From Falciphora oryzae (Eukaryota > Ascomycota > Sordariomycetes > Magnaporthales > Magnaporthaceae): a DNA stretch of 64,000 bases. Position numbers and translations under genes: made by a program. The number at the start of each line of letters is the position of its first letter. The stretch's first letter is position 1. Shown here in pieces: positions 1 through 13,322 of the stretch. The notes under the pieces are model-generated. The model worked only from the letters and a program-made list of their open reading frames with translations. It did no database searches and had not been told where the DNA came from. The DNA is taken from NCBI GenBank assembly GCA_000733355.1, contig JNVV01000007.1, positions 1,052,624 through 1,116,623 of the forward strand, read 5' to 3'.

Positions 1-828
1 AGACTGGGCCCAAAGTTGGGAAGTCGATATCCTATCTCGTTTCCAGGGAACACGGCAGAAATCCTCCATAAACGCGTCTCATAATGTATATGCAATAACT
101 GTCCTGTTATGTCCCTTATGCTGATAGGGAAAAAAAAAGTGCAGAACAAAGTATTGAAGAAGAAAAAAAAAACAAGTGTTGGAAAGACGAGAGACAATTC
201 TTTTCGGCGCCGAATAAGCCAATAAAAATACAAGCAAGAATTGACGCCGGGGTCTTCCTTCCATCGAAGGATGCCAATGCTTCAGAGAGAAAAAAGATGA
301 CCAATCCCCTTTTTTTGTGTGCGGCGCATGTCCAGAATGGGTGCGAGATGATGTTGACGAGCGCCGTCGCTTCCAATGTTGACAGAAAGTGGAGGAGCAA
401 AAAAAAAGAAAAAAAAAAAAAAGGCTTCGGCCGGGGAGAAATATGCGGTAAAGAGGGGACACAGCGCCGCCGCACGGCAAATAACCAGGAGTCCCTCGTT
501 TATCCTTGATAAACAAGAGCGAATAGTATTCGCCAAATGGGCGTATAGAGACGGCAGTAGTAGAAAGGCGGGGGAATAAAACTACAAAGGCCCGTGTAAA
601 GTAAGTAACATTGACAAGGATATATAAAAACACATTGGGTATCATCGTTCCCGACCGTTCCTTCGTTAATGGAAAGAGAAGAGATCAAGGCATGTAGTGC
701 CGATCCCGCACATGGCTCCGGCTTTGTGACAAGCAAGTCAAACCGACATGGGGATCAGAGTATGAACGAGAAGGACGACCCGGTATCCAGACAAGAGAGA
801 ACTTTCACACCATGACCTGACTTGACGC
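1..828. other. Intergenic / 3' flank, no gene seen
   Basis: I see no supportable gene here. The stretch holds A-rich runs (near 128-136, 163-170 and 400-422) and lies downstream of the minus-strand gene that stops at 829, so part of it is probably that gene's 3' untranslated region. The reading frames crossing it are made of homopolymer-encoded F/K runs and show no domain. Confidence 0.6.
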
Positions 829-3800
829 TCACTCCCTGGGCGCCGACGGCGGGTTTGAGCCCTTGGGCTTCTTGATGTTGTTGTACGTCCAGCCGCGGAT
901 CGTGGTAGGTCCGTGGCGCGGCGGCGGCTCAGTCGGCTCGTAGTCCTTGATGGTCTCGTAGTCGAACTGGACCGTCCTCAGCTCTGGACCGTTGCTGCCC
1001 ATGCCGCGGCGGTGAGGCGGTGTCGGCGCTGGCTCCAGCTTCCGGTACTTGTTGTTATTGTTGTTGTTATTATTGTTGTTGGGGTTGCTCATGTTGTTGC
1101 CGTTGGCGTTGGTGCCACTGCCATTGGCACCAAGATGGTTGCCTCCAGGCGGCGCTGGCGCGATGTTTACGATGTTGCCGTTGCTGTTGGACCGGCTCGC
1201 CTGTCGCGGCGGAGGAGCGGACGCAATGTCCACCTGCACCATCATGGGCTGCTGCTGCTGCTGGCCATGCGACGGGAACTGGACGGGTGGAGGGTACGGC
1301 GGCGACATTTGGTAGTGGCCCTGGGGCACTGGGGGTCCATACTGGTGCGCGTAGGGTGCCTGATGCTGCATTGGGGGCGGCGGCGGGTGCATGCCCGGTG
1401 GCGCCATGAATGGAGTTCCGCCGTGCTGCGGTGGCGGCTGCTGCTGTTGTTGCTGGGACTCCTCGGTTCCGATGCCGCGGAGAAAGTTTTGGACAAAATG
1501 AGGAGCCGGTTTGTTTGGCGTGGCCATCGGTTCGTGCATCGAGTCGATGTTGCCGGGATAAGCCTGCCGAATGGGAGGTGGAACAGGAGGCAGAGGATAT
1601 GAGGATGTGCTGCCGCTGTTAGGGTGCATCACGTTCTGGTGAGGGGGTGCCTGGGGTGGTCCGATCGGCTCTGTCGCTTCTTGGGCGTCCATTAGTTGGT
1701 GCGAGAATGGGCCGCCGCTGCCAGTGCGCAACATGGGCAGGCCAGGAGTGCCGGTGCGGGAACCAAAAGTAGATGTGCTGTAGGGGCCCCTATAAGGAGG
1801 CGTCTCGCTCCGTGGATGGGCATAAGATGGAGCAGGGGAGTACGTGTCATGGTACTGAGCCGAGGGCTCCCCCTGATAATAGCTCGGAGCTAACGCAGCA
1901 GCACTGGGGACCGTACCATAGTTTGAGGATGGGTTCAAGGCGGTCTGGAGAAAGTGGTTGTTGCCGTTGCTATTGCCGTCCTGCTGCTGAGAATACCCGT
2001 CGGGTCCCTGTGGCTGCTGCTGCTGCTCGGGTTGGGCCTCACTGAAAAGACGAGGATCCAGGGCGGGATCGATGTAATAGCCATCAGCGGAGGGGCGACG
2101 GTGGTAGCTCTCCCCCTGAGGAGGCATGGGACCCTGCATGGCCATGGCATGGGGTGGTGGTGCTGGAGCCGGATTAGATGGGATAGAGTGGCCATAGTAG
2201 CCGTCGGGTGCGGCGTGGTGTTGGAGGACGAGTGGAGGAGTAGGGCCGGAAGGCACGTGTGGATACATAGATCCTTGCTGCTGCTGCTCGAGCATGTGAG
2301 GCGGCTCAGTATCCATATGTGGGGCAGCGAAGCCTCCCTCCGGAGCCGGATGCTCGATGGACTGAGCCGGCTCAAGGGCGAGGGGCTCGACATGACGGGG
2401 TGCTTCGGACGCGACATCGGCCATGATGCAGAGCATAGTGAAGTCGTCGTCGGGGCTAGGCGTTGGGGCCGCTGCGGCTGGGGCCGGCTCTGGTGAGCCG
2501 AGAACGTCACGGACAGGATCAAAGCGCGTGCGTCTTGGCTGGGCAGCAGCGGCAGCCTTGCTCTCTTCGTCGCTTGCATTGTTGGCGGCTTCGAGGAGCG
2601 CGGCAAAGATAGCCTCGTAGATCGTTGTGTCGTCTGCCTCTGGCTCCACCACATCATCTCCACGAGCCCGCTCTCCGTCGTGGAGAATATCATCCGGTGC
2701 AGTAGTGGCCTGCTCTGGCTGCGGCGTCGGGGACTTGGAAGCAGATAGGTAGCCTGGGGACGGCAAGGGATGGTCGCGGCCTTTCAGCATAGCATTCCGA
2801 TGGGCCTCCTTGTCGAGGGCTGTCGGGCTGAGTTCACGATGGCCAATTGCTTCACGCTCACGGAATACAGCGAGGGCTTTCGCGAGAATAGACTTGAGCT
2901 CTCGGTCCTCGTTGTGGGCATCGAGCCTGCTTCGGGCGATCGTCCTGGATGCGTGGAGCGTCTCGCCGGTCGGGCCTATGAAGACGGTGGGCCGGTCTCC
3001 TGATACCTTAGGCAGCGGGGGCTCCGCCTCGTTCCGGGATGTCTTGAGAAAGAGCCCGTATTTGGGGTGCAGGCCGTGCTTCTTGATCAGCTCGTCGCTC
3101 AGATCGCCATCCTCATAGTTGCCAATATCGACGCTGCTGATCATGCGGTCGACGAAGAAGGCAAACGAGTTGGGCTGGTTGAAGAACTGCGGTAGCCGCG
3201 TTGACTTGTAGCGGGTCCGGTCGTTGAAAGAGTCGCGGAAGCCTATCTCGTGGTCCTCGTACTCGAACAGACACGGCAGCATGAGCCGGTTGTAGTTCTC
3301 CACCGTGACAGGCCGTCTCCTGCTGATTAGCCGAACGCCGTGCTCGTCAGGGTCGGACGCCGCCGCAGGGAGATATGACCGATCGCCGTCGGCAGATACT
3401 TTAGACGCCACTTCAGGGGATGGGGACGGAAGCTTGGAGCCCACCGGGCTCGGCGCGCGGCTCGGCGTCTCGTCGTCATCGGCAGTGTTGGCAGAGAGCA
3501 GACCCCCGATATGGCGGGGAATGTATGAGGGCCGGGCCTCGGTGTCCAAGGCGCTAGCCGGGCGCTTCGGCGGGCCCTGGCCGGCGAGCTCGGTCTCGGC
3601 CTTGCGCTTTGTGGGAGAAGGTCGCGCCGAGTGCAGGGACGCCAACTGCTCCTTGCGAGCCTCCTCGATGCGGACCACGTGAGGGGCTTGGATGGTCTTG
3701 GCGCACGGCACCTCGACACCATTTGCCATCTCCACATGTGCCCTCTGCCAGTCGAGCCGCTCCTGGGAGACCTCGTGGAAATTGTAGGCATCCTCCTCCA

Positions 3801-4572
3801 GCTAGACACAGGCGGGTGAGCGGACGGCAAAAGAAAGAGACGAGGCTGGAGGGGAAGGGCGGAAGGATCCCGCGAGTCCATAGACTTACATCGACGGGGA
3901 GCCTGTGATTCCTCAGGTGCTCCAGGACGTCGAGGCGACGCAGCTGGGCGTCGTAAAACTCCTCGGTGGCCTCGTCAAATTTCCTCTGCAAGGCGCAAGG
4001 AAGCGCCAGGTTAGCCGACACGCTCTTGGCAATCGACGGGCGGCAGGGACGTCGGACGAGGGGGGGAGCGGAAGAAAAGCAAGCAGGGTGGATCGACGAA
4101 GAAATGAGAAAGCGGAACGCACCTCATAATCCAGCTCAGTGAACATGCGCTGAACCCCATAGGTCCTCTTTGCCTGGGTAGCATCGGCGTCATATCGACG
4201 GTTCACCAAAGCAAGAGTGTCCTTTGAGCGGGTGTCAAGAAACTTGCGGATCTGCTTGAAGGCGGTGACCTCTGTGTGGGCGTTGAACTGGTCCCGGAGC
4301 AGGTCGACGTTCCGGTCTGCTAGCTCCTCCAGGGCGGGCCTAATGGCATTTGAGACGGTGGCGAAGGAATTCTTGAGCTCCTTGACCCTCTCCTCGACAG
4401 CCTGGGTGCGGTAAGAGCTGTCGGTGGGCTTGAGGCTCAGCTGGGCGTTGGCAGCTGCCGCCTTGCGGGCTGCAGCCCTGCTGGCGGCAGCTCGGCCATA
4501 GCCTCCCCGACCCCGGCCGCGGCCTCTACCTTTGGCCGGGCTGCCGGTGTGGTGACCGTTGGTGTCGCTCAT
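829..4572 (-). CDS. Unrecognised fungal protein, low-complexity, 1172 aa, three exons
   Basis: The model is three exons: 4572-4123, 3985-3890 and 3801-829. Donors are GTGCGT and GTAAGT, acceptors TTGCAG and TGTCTAG, and phases join cleanly to 1172 residues. The N-terminus (about 10-45) has an RG-rich run (RGRGRGRGGYGR) and an alanine/arginine helix. Residues about 50-240 are charged and helical across all three exons and look like a folded or coiled-coil domain. A second conserved-looking block follows (about 330-510), including RPTVFIGPTGET. The remainder is proline/glutamine-rich with polyQ runs and a polyasparagine run near the C-terminus, encoded by the GTT repeat at 1047-1079. The composition suggests a nuclear regulatory or chromatin-associated protein, but I do not recognise the family and assign no function. 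The ATG at 4572 precedes the RG run and is the first ATG in frame of exon 1; a longer upstream frame lacks coding character. Confidence 0.85.
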
Positions 4573-7127
4573 AATGCCATTCGGAGGTGCGACGGCAGAA
4601 GCAAGCGAGAAGGTGAGAAATGATACGTGAGAGGAGGGTGACAGGCAGGCGGCCTGGCCTGGGTTGGTGTTGTTTGGAGGCGGAGAGAATACACAAGGCA
4701 CGCGTGTGGGCTGCAGGTACCAAATGGGCAGGTAAGGGTAGAATGCAGCGCGGCCGACGAGCGAGATCCTTGCGCTGGGGCCGGCGTTGGCGGTTTGTAG
4801 AATGGCGTGAGAAGGTATTGACGGTTGGGTGACGAGGAGAAATGGGCTGGGTTTGTGTGGGCGGGCAGTGTGCGGGTGTGGGTGTGGATGAAGGTGAGTG
4901 GACAGCGAGCGAAGGGGAAGAAGATTAGCGGACGTGTAGTTTTTTTCCCAGTTGGCGACCAGCCAGAGTGACGAAGGGACGGGTCTGCAGCGACTGTTGC
5001 TGCTGCTGGTGGTTCTTCTGCTGCTGCCACCGCCGGTGTGCTGAAAACGAGGATAGAGCAAGGAAGGGTGAGGCGGGCGACAGACAGGCGTGGAAAAAGC
5101 CAACTCCTGGTCTGCTTCCGCTTCCGACAACAAGACTCTGCAGCCTCGGGCACCTGGTCCGCACGACGAACAGCGGGTCCCGCGAGGAAAAAAAGGAAAA
5201 GGGTCAGACTCAGCAGGCGCCAGAGACGGTCGACAGCAAATGGCCGGCCGGGACAGCGTCGTCGGCGTCGGTGGTGATGCGGCAGGGCAATAGAGAGCGG
5301 TCGTCCTGATTTTCATGCATCAATAACACCAGCGCCGCAGCGAGGCGATTGACCCCAGCACCGCACGCATCCATCCGCTGCGCCAAGCGTGTACCCAGGT
5401 ACCTGTGGCCCTCCACCAAAAAGGGTCCCCGACGCCTGCTCGGCCGTCGGATTTTCTGTCCTGCCAGCCAATCAGCGCCCCGCTCTTCTTTCCCAAAGCG
5501 TTGATTGGGCTGCCCTGGGCCTCCCGAGGTACCTGGTACTTGAACCCTCAGCTGATGGCCCCCCTGGCCAGGTCGCTTCTTCGAATGGATTTCTTCCTTT
5601 GAGCCAGGGCTGGATTGTGCTGCACCGAGCCACGGAAATGTTTGGCGACGCGCGCTCGCTCGTTTGAACCAGGGACTAGTGGTATTGATCTAGATGTCTC
5701 CGAGTTGTCGGTGGACATGTCTGTATTTCTGTGTCTGCGTGTATATCTACATGTGGCTCTCCGAGAAAAAGACAGCCATGCAATGCGCGTAAGATGAGGC
5801 ATGGGGCCGGGCAGTCACTCCTAATTCTGAGTCCAGCATCGCATCCAGAGCCACGAGGCCCCCATGACCTTGGACACGACCTGACCAATTCCAAGTCACA
5901 ACCTGTGACACCGCCAACTCGAAGCAACAGGAGATGGCGCACACATGTAGCATTTTGCGGGGGCTAGCGTTTGCTCTGGAGTTTCCTAGGTATGGAAAAA
6001 CGACATGCTTCCGGCACAAGGCATTCAAGAGGCACAAACTTTTCTCACCGCGTTGGCCATTTCCGTAGCCGGTAAAAGGGAAGGCTACCGAACCATGCCT
6101 CGTCACGTGTAATACAGGCCAGCCAAAAGGGGCCTTCCGGTAGTCAACGCGCGGAACGCAGAGCTGCCAGTTCCTATGATTGTTTGCCGTGTATATGCCA
6201 ACAGCGAGAATGCATCCCGGAGACATTGTTCTCCGCTTCGTCAGCTTACCTGGGCGTATTCTTCCGGAGCGCCGGATTCGGGGGTCTCGTTTCCCACAAG
6301 GCAGGGCTATTTCTGACAGGCTTGGACGCCGATGCTTCCGAGAAACCATCTAGTGCATTCCCTATCTTCTGGCATTTATCTGCATCCCACCGAATGGAAA
6401 ATTCGACGAGACATCAAGACAGAAACACAACATGAGGCTCCCGATGCGATCGGCGGCTGACGGAGGCTGTCGGGTGCCGCGTCTGATGGTGGAGCCAGCT
6501 GGAAGTGTTCGCGCCATGTCCACAAGCAGGTCCTGGGTACATGCATGCAGCTGTCACCACCAGCCACCCTGGCCACCCGGACCAATCATGACCAACCAAA
6601 TTTCAAGCTTTGATTTGGCCTCGCCTGGCAACGCAGTCCCGACGACGAGGTGTGCTGGGAGGGACAGACGCCTGCCCAAATTGTCATGACCGTGAAGAAG
6701 AGCAACAAAAATCCACACTTCATACAAACTTGGTCGAAAAGCAAGGCAGCCAGCCCCAAGAAAAGCGTCACGAGAATAGGCTTTCTCAGGGGAAACTGTT
6801 TGCGGTTCAGGGAGGGCCCACCTCCATCCCCCAAGTGGGACCCGATTTGACCAGACCCCGAGTTTTCGGGAGCGCCCACGCGACCAGCCAATCAATCGCC
6901 AGGCGCGTGTTGCGAGACGTCTTCTGACATTGCACTGCTTCAACTGATACGGCAAACTCACTAAGGACTCGGTTCCTTGAGATCCACTCCGCCGTGGAAT
7001 ATCATCAAGGCGCTCTTGATAGTCTCGAGCATATATGAGAGAGCACTGAGAATACAGGAAAGGAAGAAAGACGAAGAAAATCACATCACGTGCTTGACAT
7101 TTGCACGGTGGTGGAAGCCTCAAGACC
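4573..7127. other. Divergent intergenic region, 2.55 kb
   Basis: This lies between two divergent starts (4572 minus, 7128 plus) and should hold both promoters and leaders. The side next to 4572 is strongly purine/pyrimidine-biased, as expected of a fungal leader. The palindrome AGGTACCT occurs twice (5398-5405 and 5527-5534). No frame in it carries a recognisable domain. Confidence 0.55.
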
Positions 7128-8273
7128 ATGTCGAATAAGAGGCGGAAGGTCCAACAGCACGGCTCAAGGCCCATAGGCCAGCACAAGGGGCCTGGCGCGT
7201 CGGGGCTCAAACAGAAGGCTCTCAAACCAGGCAAGAACCACGGGAGACCCGGCCAGCCCCCAGCATCAAAAGTAACAACAGCATCGGTAGCAACACCGTC
7301 TGCCAAACCCAAGAAGCAGCAGCAGAACCAGCGGCCCACCATTCCGTTCTCGCCCTCAGACTCCATCCTCCTGGTCGGCGAGGGCGACCTCAGCTTCGCG
7401 AGGTCCCTGGTCGAGCACCATGGCTGCGTCGACGTGACCGCCACCGTGCTGGAGAAGGGCCTCGACGAGCTGGTGGCCAAGTACCCGCACGCGGCCGAGA
7501 ACGTCAAGGCTATCGAGTCGTCCTCATCATCGCCAACAACTACCGCTGACGATGGTGGCAGCAGCAGTAAAAACACCAAAAACAACAGGGTTCTCTTTGG
7601 CGTGGACGCACGCAAGATGGCTCCGCTACCAGGCGACAAGCAGCGCAACAAGCAGACCGGCGGCGACGGTGGTAGCAACAGCAGCAGCAGCAAGACCGGC
7701 ACCCGCAAAAACCGCATCATCTTCAACTTCCCCCACGTCGGCGGCAAGAGCACCGACGTCAACCGCCAGGTGCGCTACAACCAGGAGCTGCTCGTCGACT
7801 TCTTCAGGGCCGCCTCGGAGCGCCGCTGCCTGGCGCCGGGGGGCTCAATCGTCGTGACCCTGTTCGAGGCCGAGCCCTACACGCTGTGGAACGTCCGGGA
7901 CCTGGCCCGCCACTCGGGGCTCCAGGTCGAGCGCAGCTTCGCCTTCAGGGCCGACGCGTACCCGGGCTACCGCCACGCGCGCACCCTCGGCGTCGTCCGG
8001 TCCGCGGGCGGCACGGGCGGCGTCAGCAGCGCCGCCTGGAGGGGGGAGGACAGGCCCGCGCGGAGCTACGTCTTCTACCGCAAGGGCGAGGTGCCGCCGC
8101 CGCCGCCTGCGTCCAAGGGCGGGAAGAAGAAGAGGAAACGGGCTGGGGGTGATGACGACGACGACGATGACGATAGCGATGACCAAGATGAGAATGATGT
8201 ACCAAATAGTGGCAACGACGACGATGAGGATCCGCCCGACGACAGCGATGATGATGATCTGTCCGACGACTAG
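7128..8273 (+). CDS. bmt5: 25S rRNA uridine-N3 methyltransferase, Bmt5-type
   Basis: Intronless, 381 residues. The SAM-binding motif I reads LVGEGDLSFA at about residues 82-91. Further conserved blocks are FGVDAR, IIFNFPHVGG followed by an NRQVRYNQELLVDFF helix, and a GGSIVVTLFEAEPYTLWNV block, which together define the DUF2431 Rossmann-like domain of yeast Bmt5. Bmt5 makes m3U2634 of 25S rRNA in the nucleolus. The first 75 residues are basic and Q-rich, consistent with nucleolar targeting. Two low-complexity Ser/Gly/Lys insertions (near 135-155 and 175-195) interrupt the domain. The C-terminus is a long D/E/N-rich acidic tail after a lysine-rich run. I start at the ATG at 7128 (A at -3); an in-frame TTG nine codons upstream is not a likely start. 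Confidence 0.9.
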   Translation: MSNKRRKVQQHGSRPIGQHKGPGASGLKQKALKPGKNHGRPGQPPASKVTTASVATPSAKPKKQQQNQRPTIPFSPSDSILLVGEGDLSFARSLVEHHGCVDVTATVLEKGLDELVAKYPHAAENVKAIESSSSSPTTTADDGGSSSKNTKNNRVLFGVDARKMAPLPGDKQRNKQTGGDGGSNSSSSKTGTRKNRIIFNFPHVGGKSTDVNRQVRYNQELLVDFFRAASERRCLAPGGSIVVTLFEAEPYTLWNVRDLARHSGLQVERSFAFRADAYPGYRHARTLGVVRSAGGTGGVSSAAWRGEDRPARSYVFYRKGEVPPPPPASKGGKKKRKRAGGDDDDDDDDSDDQDENDVPNSGNDDDEDPPDDSDDDDLSDD

Positions 8274-11200
8274 GCGGGGTTCTTTGGATCACGGCGGGCA
8301 AGTACACCGACTACCCTCTACTCTCGTCGGCAGCATCAGCTACGTGGCTATAGCTGTGAACGGCTTGGTGCCGATCCGGTTGGTCACGGAAAGACGCAGC
8401 CGCAACTCCTGCAAGTCTTGCAGTAACGGCTGCTTAGGAGTCAGATGACCGTCCGGAGAGCCGACGCAAGGAGCCGGTTCCAGCTCCAAGACTCCAACTA
8501 CGTATATGCCCGCTCCCAAGGCCTCCTTCAGGGTCAAGAGAGAAACCATAGTATCAAATCCACAGCAGGCTTTCTTGCCACACCCCACTCTGTTGCGGGT
8601 TGCCGATACTCGTGTGTGCCTTGGGGTGCCGAAGCCCGTTACCCAGCCTTTACCATTACTTCCGACCTATGGAAAATCACCATAACGGCTGATAATCTTG
8701 CGGATATTCTGGATATGCGTTGGGGCGTATCTGCTACATATGGACATCTCTAGGCTACGTCTATATAGCGAGGTTAACAAGGGAATTTGGAGCTGGTGAT
8801 ATATTCTCCGCGAGAGAGAGCGAGGAATTCAGCATTGTCAAACATACCCTTGAGTTCGTTATCAAGATTCCATCGTGTCGAAAGCGACACAAACAGAGCC
8901 TCGCGCATATTTTATCAAGTCACCGACTTGGCGAACGATCGACAGCGAATCTGTCAGGACCGGGGAGTTGTCCTCTCCAAGATTTTTGGGCCGACTTTCC
9001 CCAGTATCCGTGTAGTAGTAACAGAATGCTGCCTGGAGCTTCGACAAAAACCGCCGTTTGTTCTTGCAGAGGCAAGGCCCCGGGCGCGCCAGAAGGGGAA
9101 GACGATATGGGTAGTAACGTCCATCCATATCATAGCATGACCCTAGGCTAGGCGGCGGATAGACTTGTTGGCACAGCGTCCCGAAACACAAACACGGAGA
9201 TCTCGTCAATGTTTTCTACCCTGCCTGAGGTGGTGGCGTGTATCCGCGCCCAAAGTTTTCGGCTAGGCAGGCTCACGGGGCTCGAATAGGTAGAGATGGT
9301 CGCAAGAAGTTTCAAACAGGAACGCGTCTGCGATGGATACTATATACATACCGGGGGCAAACCGCTATCAATGCCATCCTGTGAGAGCTGTTGATGGCAG
9401 GCAAAGTAGCAAAAAAAAAAAAAAAAAAAAAGATCCGAACCGCATCCTCCCGCGATAGGCCTCAGCAGAGCCCGCGCGGACCTCTGGGAGCGGAAAGACG
9501 GACCTAGCTCGGTAATTCGTTTGCCCACACGGCCTTCGGGAGCTTTTCTTTTCTCTCTCAAACCGGTCTGCCAGATGGCAACGCCGGCCGCCGTTCCAGG
9601 GAGCAGCGCGAGCGCACGCGCCAGCCGCAGCCTCACACTGGATGGGGAACCGGGCAGGGCTCGGAAAGTGGATTTTTAGGGGTATCTACATACAGCACCT
9701 TGCACTGGGATGGGTCCAACTGATTCCAGAAAGACAAGAAACGAAACACGCACTCCCAATTTAGGCACACGCCCGCCCGCCGGGCTCAGCCTACGCGCCT
9801 AACCGCCAGGTACCTTGCGTGTTCCCTCTCCACTGCCGCTCCTCCGTCGGCCCAAGCTGCCAGGGGGTGAGCAAGGAAGGAATGAATGGGGGAGGGCTCA
9901 CAAGATCCTGCTGGCGGCGGTGGTTGCATCAGGCATCTTGCGAAAGCAGATGGGTACTACCTGCCCAGGGGGAGTGGGTGGTCCCGGAACAAGGCCCCCG
10001 TCCCTAGGGATGGAACCCCCAAAGCACCGGACCTCTCAGTGGCTGGTGCGACCGTGACCCCCAAGTGAGACGTGCCAACAGCGAGCGCACACCCCTCCGC
10101 TTCCCGGGCTGGCTGGCTGACTGGGCTGGCCGGGCTGGGATGTGATGGAACTATCCGTATCTGGCTACAGGCCGGGATTCCAGCGATAGGGGAGTAGGTG
10201 GCGCTGTTGAGAGGGCTTTCCTACGGTGTGCGGGCGAGCGTCGGCGACCGGCTTGGTGGGTGGAAGATACCTACACGGGCACGACGGGTAGCTTAGGTAA
10301 GGAGGTAGACATGGAACAGCAGGAAAGCAAACAGCCCGTGCGTCCCATGCGCACTCCTTCTATTTGGATGCCTCCCATTCCCTCTCTCTCGTCCATCGAG
10401 AAACCAACAGCCGACGCCGGAACGCGCCGCCTGCAAGCATCCAGGGAAGCCGGCATAACCGACGATCATTATCGGAAGCGAAGCCACTGGCAGCGAGCCT
10501 GGGAAACTTGGCACTGTCGTTTGGGGCAGGGCCTGAGATGTTGTGTATGTATGTGTGTGTGTGTGTGTGTAGAGACAAAAACTGCCGAAACCATCACCGT
10601 ACCCTGTTTGACCTTCGACCTGACTTGGGCCGGGTAGGGGGGCGTGAAGGGGGACCCATATTCGCCAAAAGGAAGATCACTCGCCCCCCGTCTGTCTGTT
10701 GGGGCCCCTCGTCAGGAGGCGTCAGCCAGGCAGGGCGAGAATGTGACAAGTCGATATTGCGGGCTGCTGCGCGCCACGCCACCAAAACCTTTTATTTCCT
10801 TCACCTCATTTTCTTTTCTTCTCTTCTCGCCCTTTCTAAACCCAGCCAAGCTACTACCATACCAACCCTGACCACCCCAGCGCCAATGTTAGTATGCTGT
10901 AGTAGTGGTAGTGGCATTCGTGGAGATCAAGCGTGCGTGCTCGCGACATTTTTTTTTCTTCTCCTATTTGCTTCCCACGCAGACCGGTCAAGCTGTTGCT
11001 GTCAATTTTTTCGATAACGCAAAAGAGAATCGTGACACGCGACACATCACAATCCATGGGGCCAAGACGCAACTGCTAGCGAGGATAACCATGGGGTAAA
11101 CCAGCCCTGGAAAGTCCACCACGGCAACACCTTTCTTCGCCTTGCCACCCTAGCTGGGGTGCATGTACGTGCGCACCTATGTAGGTATTTGCGTGGCTGG

Positions 11201-13322
11201 ACCACAAGGGGCGTGTGTGAAGAAAGATAGCAAAGGTGAAGAAGATCCCTTTGGAGCAAGGTCCGCGAGAGGCGGGCGTGAATAGGTAGTCAAAAGGACC
11301 CAAGTTGATCTGTCGCGCCCTCCCTCACCATCTCTCCTATTATCACCAAGTCATCTCCTCGCCCGGCTCTCTTCCGCCGCCGCCGAAAGTGGCTATAACC
11401 ACCCCGTAGCCATTACATGCAGCTACCCGCTTGCAGGGCTCGCCCGATCAGAGAGCCCATCAAGTTGCCCGGTGAACAGCACCGTCGATGGAGCTTCTGG
11501 CCGAGAAAGACTCGCTCGTCTGGGGATGGAAACGACACCATATGAGCTCTATTTCCCGTCCACACCCCTACGCGCAGTGTAGCAAGAGGTGGGTGTTGAG
11601 AAGAATCCCAGGTATCGAGCTTCCTCTCGATAATACTTGCTCGGAAAAAACAGGGACACGCGCGAGAATAACCATCAAGATAAACTTAGGCATGCACGGT
11701 CGTGTATATATGTAACCGCTCGTCATATCTCGGATCAAGCCCTGCCCACCTACCCGCCAGCCCAACCAACATGCACACGCAGGCGACACACTACCCGTCC
11801 GGACCCTTGACGGTGGGGCAGCGCAAGATAAAAGCCAGACAGACCCTAGAAAGTCGTCAACATCATTCTGAAGAGGAGAGAGCGAGGATAAAAGAAAAGG
11901 GGGACAAGAACAGCAAAAGCAAAGAGAAAGAAAAAAAGAAAAAAAACACCTCGCTTCACAATATCATGTGTTATGTAAGTTCATCTCGCCCGAAAAAAGC
12001 AGAATAACCAAAGAAAAAAGCCGCCCGGGTTGGGAGCCGAGAAGACGCGTAGGTATCTTGCTTCGACCCCCCGGTACCAATTTTGTCCCCCTTTTCAGAC
12101 GTCTTCGTTGGACGCCACGGTAAAAATGCTCACACCATGCTCCCCGTGCTGTTGGAAAAGAAACAAGCCGCCAGCCAGAACATGCCCAGGGGGTGGATGG
12201 GACATATGGACAGATGATGAGATTATGAAAGAAAACAAGAAAAGAACGACATAGGAAAATAAATCGCAATCAGCTGCTCCACGTAAATGACACGCTCGCT
12301 ATCAATTTGAATATCCCCATATTATACCGCTCGATACCCCCAATCCCCTGCTCCCTCTTCTTGCCCTCCCGTTTTAATCCCGGCCCTGCTCTGACATGTA
12401 GCCAACCTAGAAAAGCAAAGCTGAAAAATATGGAAGAACAGCAAAGACGTAATTAGCGGATGATTTATATCCGATGAAAAGCGAAGAAAAAAGTGGTAAC
12501 GCCGGGGTGTATGAAGGAGTGTATGAAGAAAGCTTCGTTTAGTAACATCGCGGACAGTTGAAAACAGTAAAGCCAGAAGAGAGAAAAAAAAAATAAAATA
12601 AAAACCAAGTGAGAAAGGATTGTTTGCTGGGTGCTCCGAGGAGAACAAAATAACAGCGGGCTCGTGTCCGTAAGAAAGATATCGTGAGCGATGCCGCCGT
12701 CGCCGTCATAGATGCATCCTCATGATGTGCTCCGTATCATTTCGCTCACAAGCCTTCGGGGATGCTGTATCTGACTGATCGAGTCGCATGCTCCCGCGAG
12801 TCGGTATCGTTTGTTCGCAGTTTCGTTTGTCGTGTCGACCGACCCGCTGGTTGTTTGTCCCCTGTCCCGTCGTTTCTCGAAGAAGGGGGTGAGCAGATGA
12901 ATAATGCAAGGGGGAAGGGGTGTAAAAGCACACAAGTGATGCCCAACAGTTTCGAACTCCGTGTAGGTCATGATAAAACAATAGGCAAAACCCCCATCAT
13001 CGACGCCAACAGTCGTCTCCCAGAACAATTTCAAGGAACCAAATCATCTTGTTGCAGAGGGCCAGGAGAGGAATGGAGGGTATTGAGGAGAGTGCAACAT
13101 GAAACAGGAGCCGCCCAACGTCCTATTGTCCAGCTCTATGATGGGTATAAGAACCTCCTGATCAAGCAAGATGTGTGCCCGACCAATAATGCAGAATGTG
13201 GTACTATAAGTGCGGTGACGATTGCAGCATGGGCAGTGTTGGGGATACCGGCATCCGAGACGGCTCGAGATGGCCCAAGACCGGCCCATCACAAAGTTTC
13301 CCAGTTGCCCTCGCCCAGTTCC
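8274..13322. other. Intergenic region, 5 kb, no gene seen
   Basis: This lies between the convergent Bmt5-type gene and the YDR124W-like gene, so it holds two 3' ends. It contains an A21 tract at 9411-9431, a TG microsatellite near 10548-10570 and A-rich runs around 11930-11946 and 12585-12600. AGGTACCT occurs at 9808-9815. Open frames are short and lack domain signatures. An untranslated transcript cannot be excluded from sequence alone. Confidence 0.5.
9411..9431. repeat. Poly(A) homopolymer, 21 nt
   Basis: Uninterrupted run of A in intergenic DNA. No target-site duplication or element end is visible around it. Confidence 0.9.

Noticed and set aside
10544..10570. TG dinucleotide run as part of an element
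   Set aside because: Short and imperfect, with no element ends or duplicated flanks around it.
12945..12965. GTTCGAAAC on the minus strand as a tRNA B box
   Set aside because: The flanking bases do not form a T-arm stem and no A box or acceptor stem is present.
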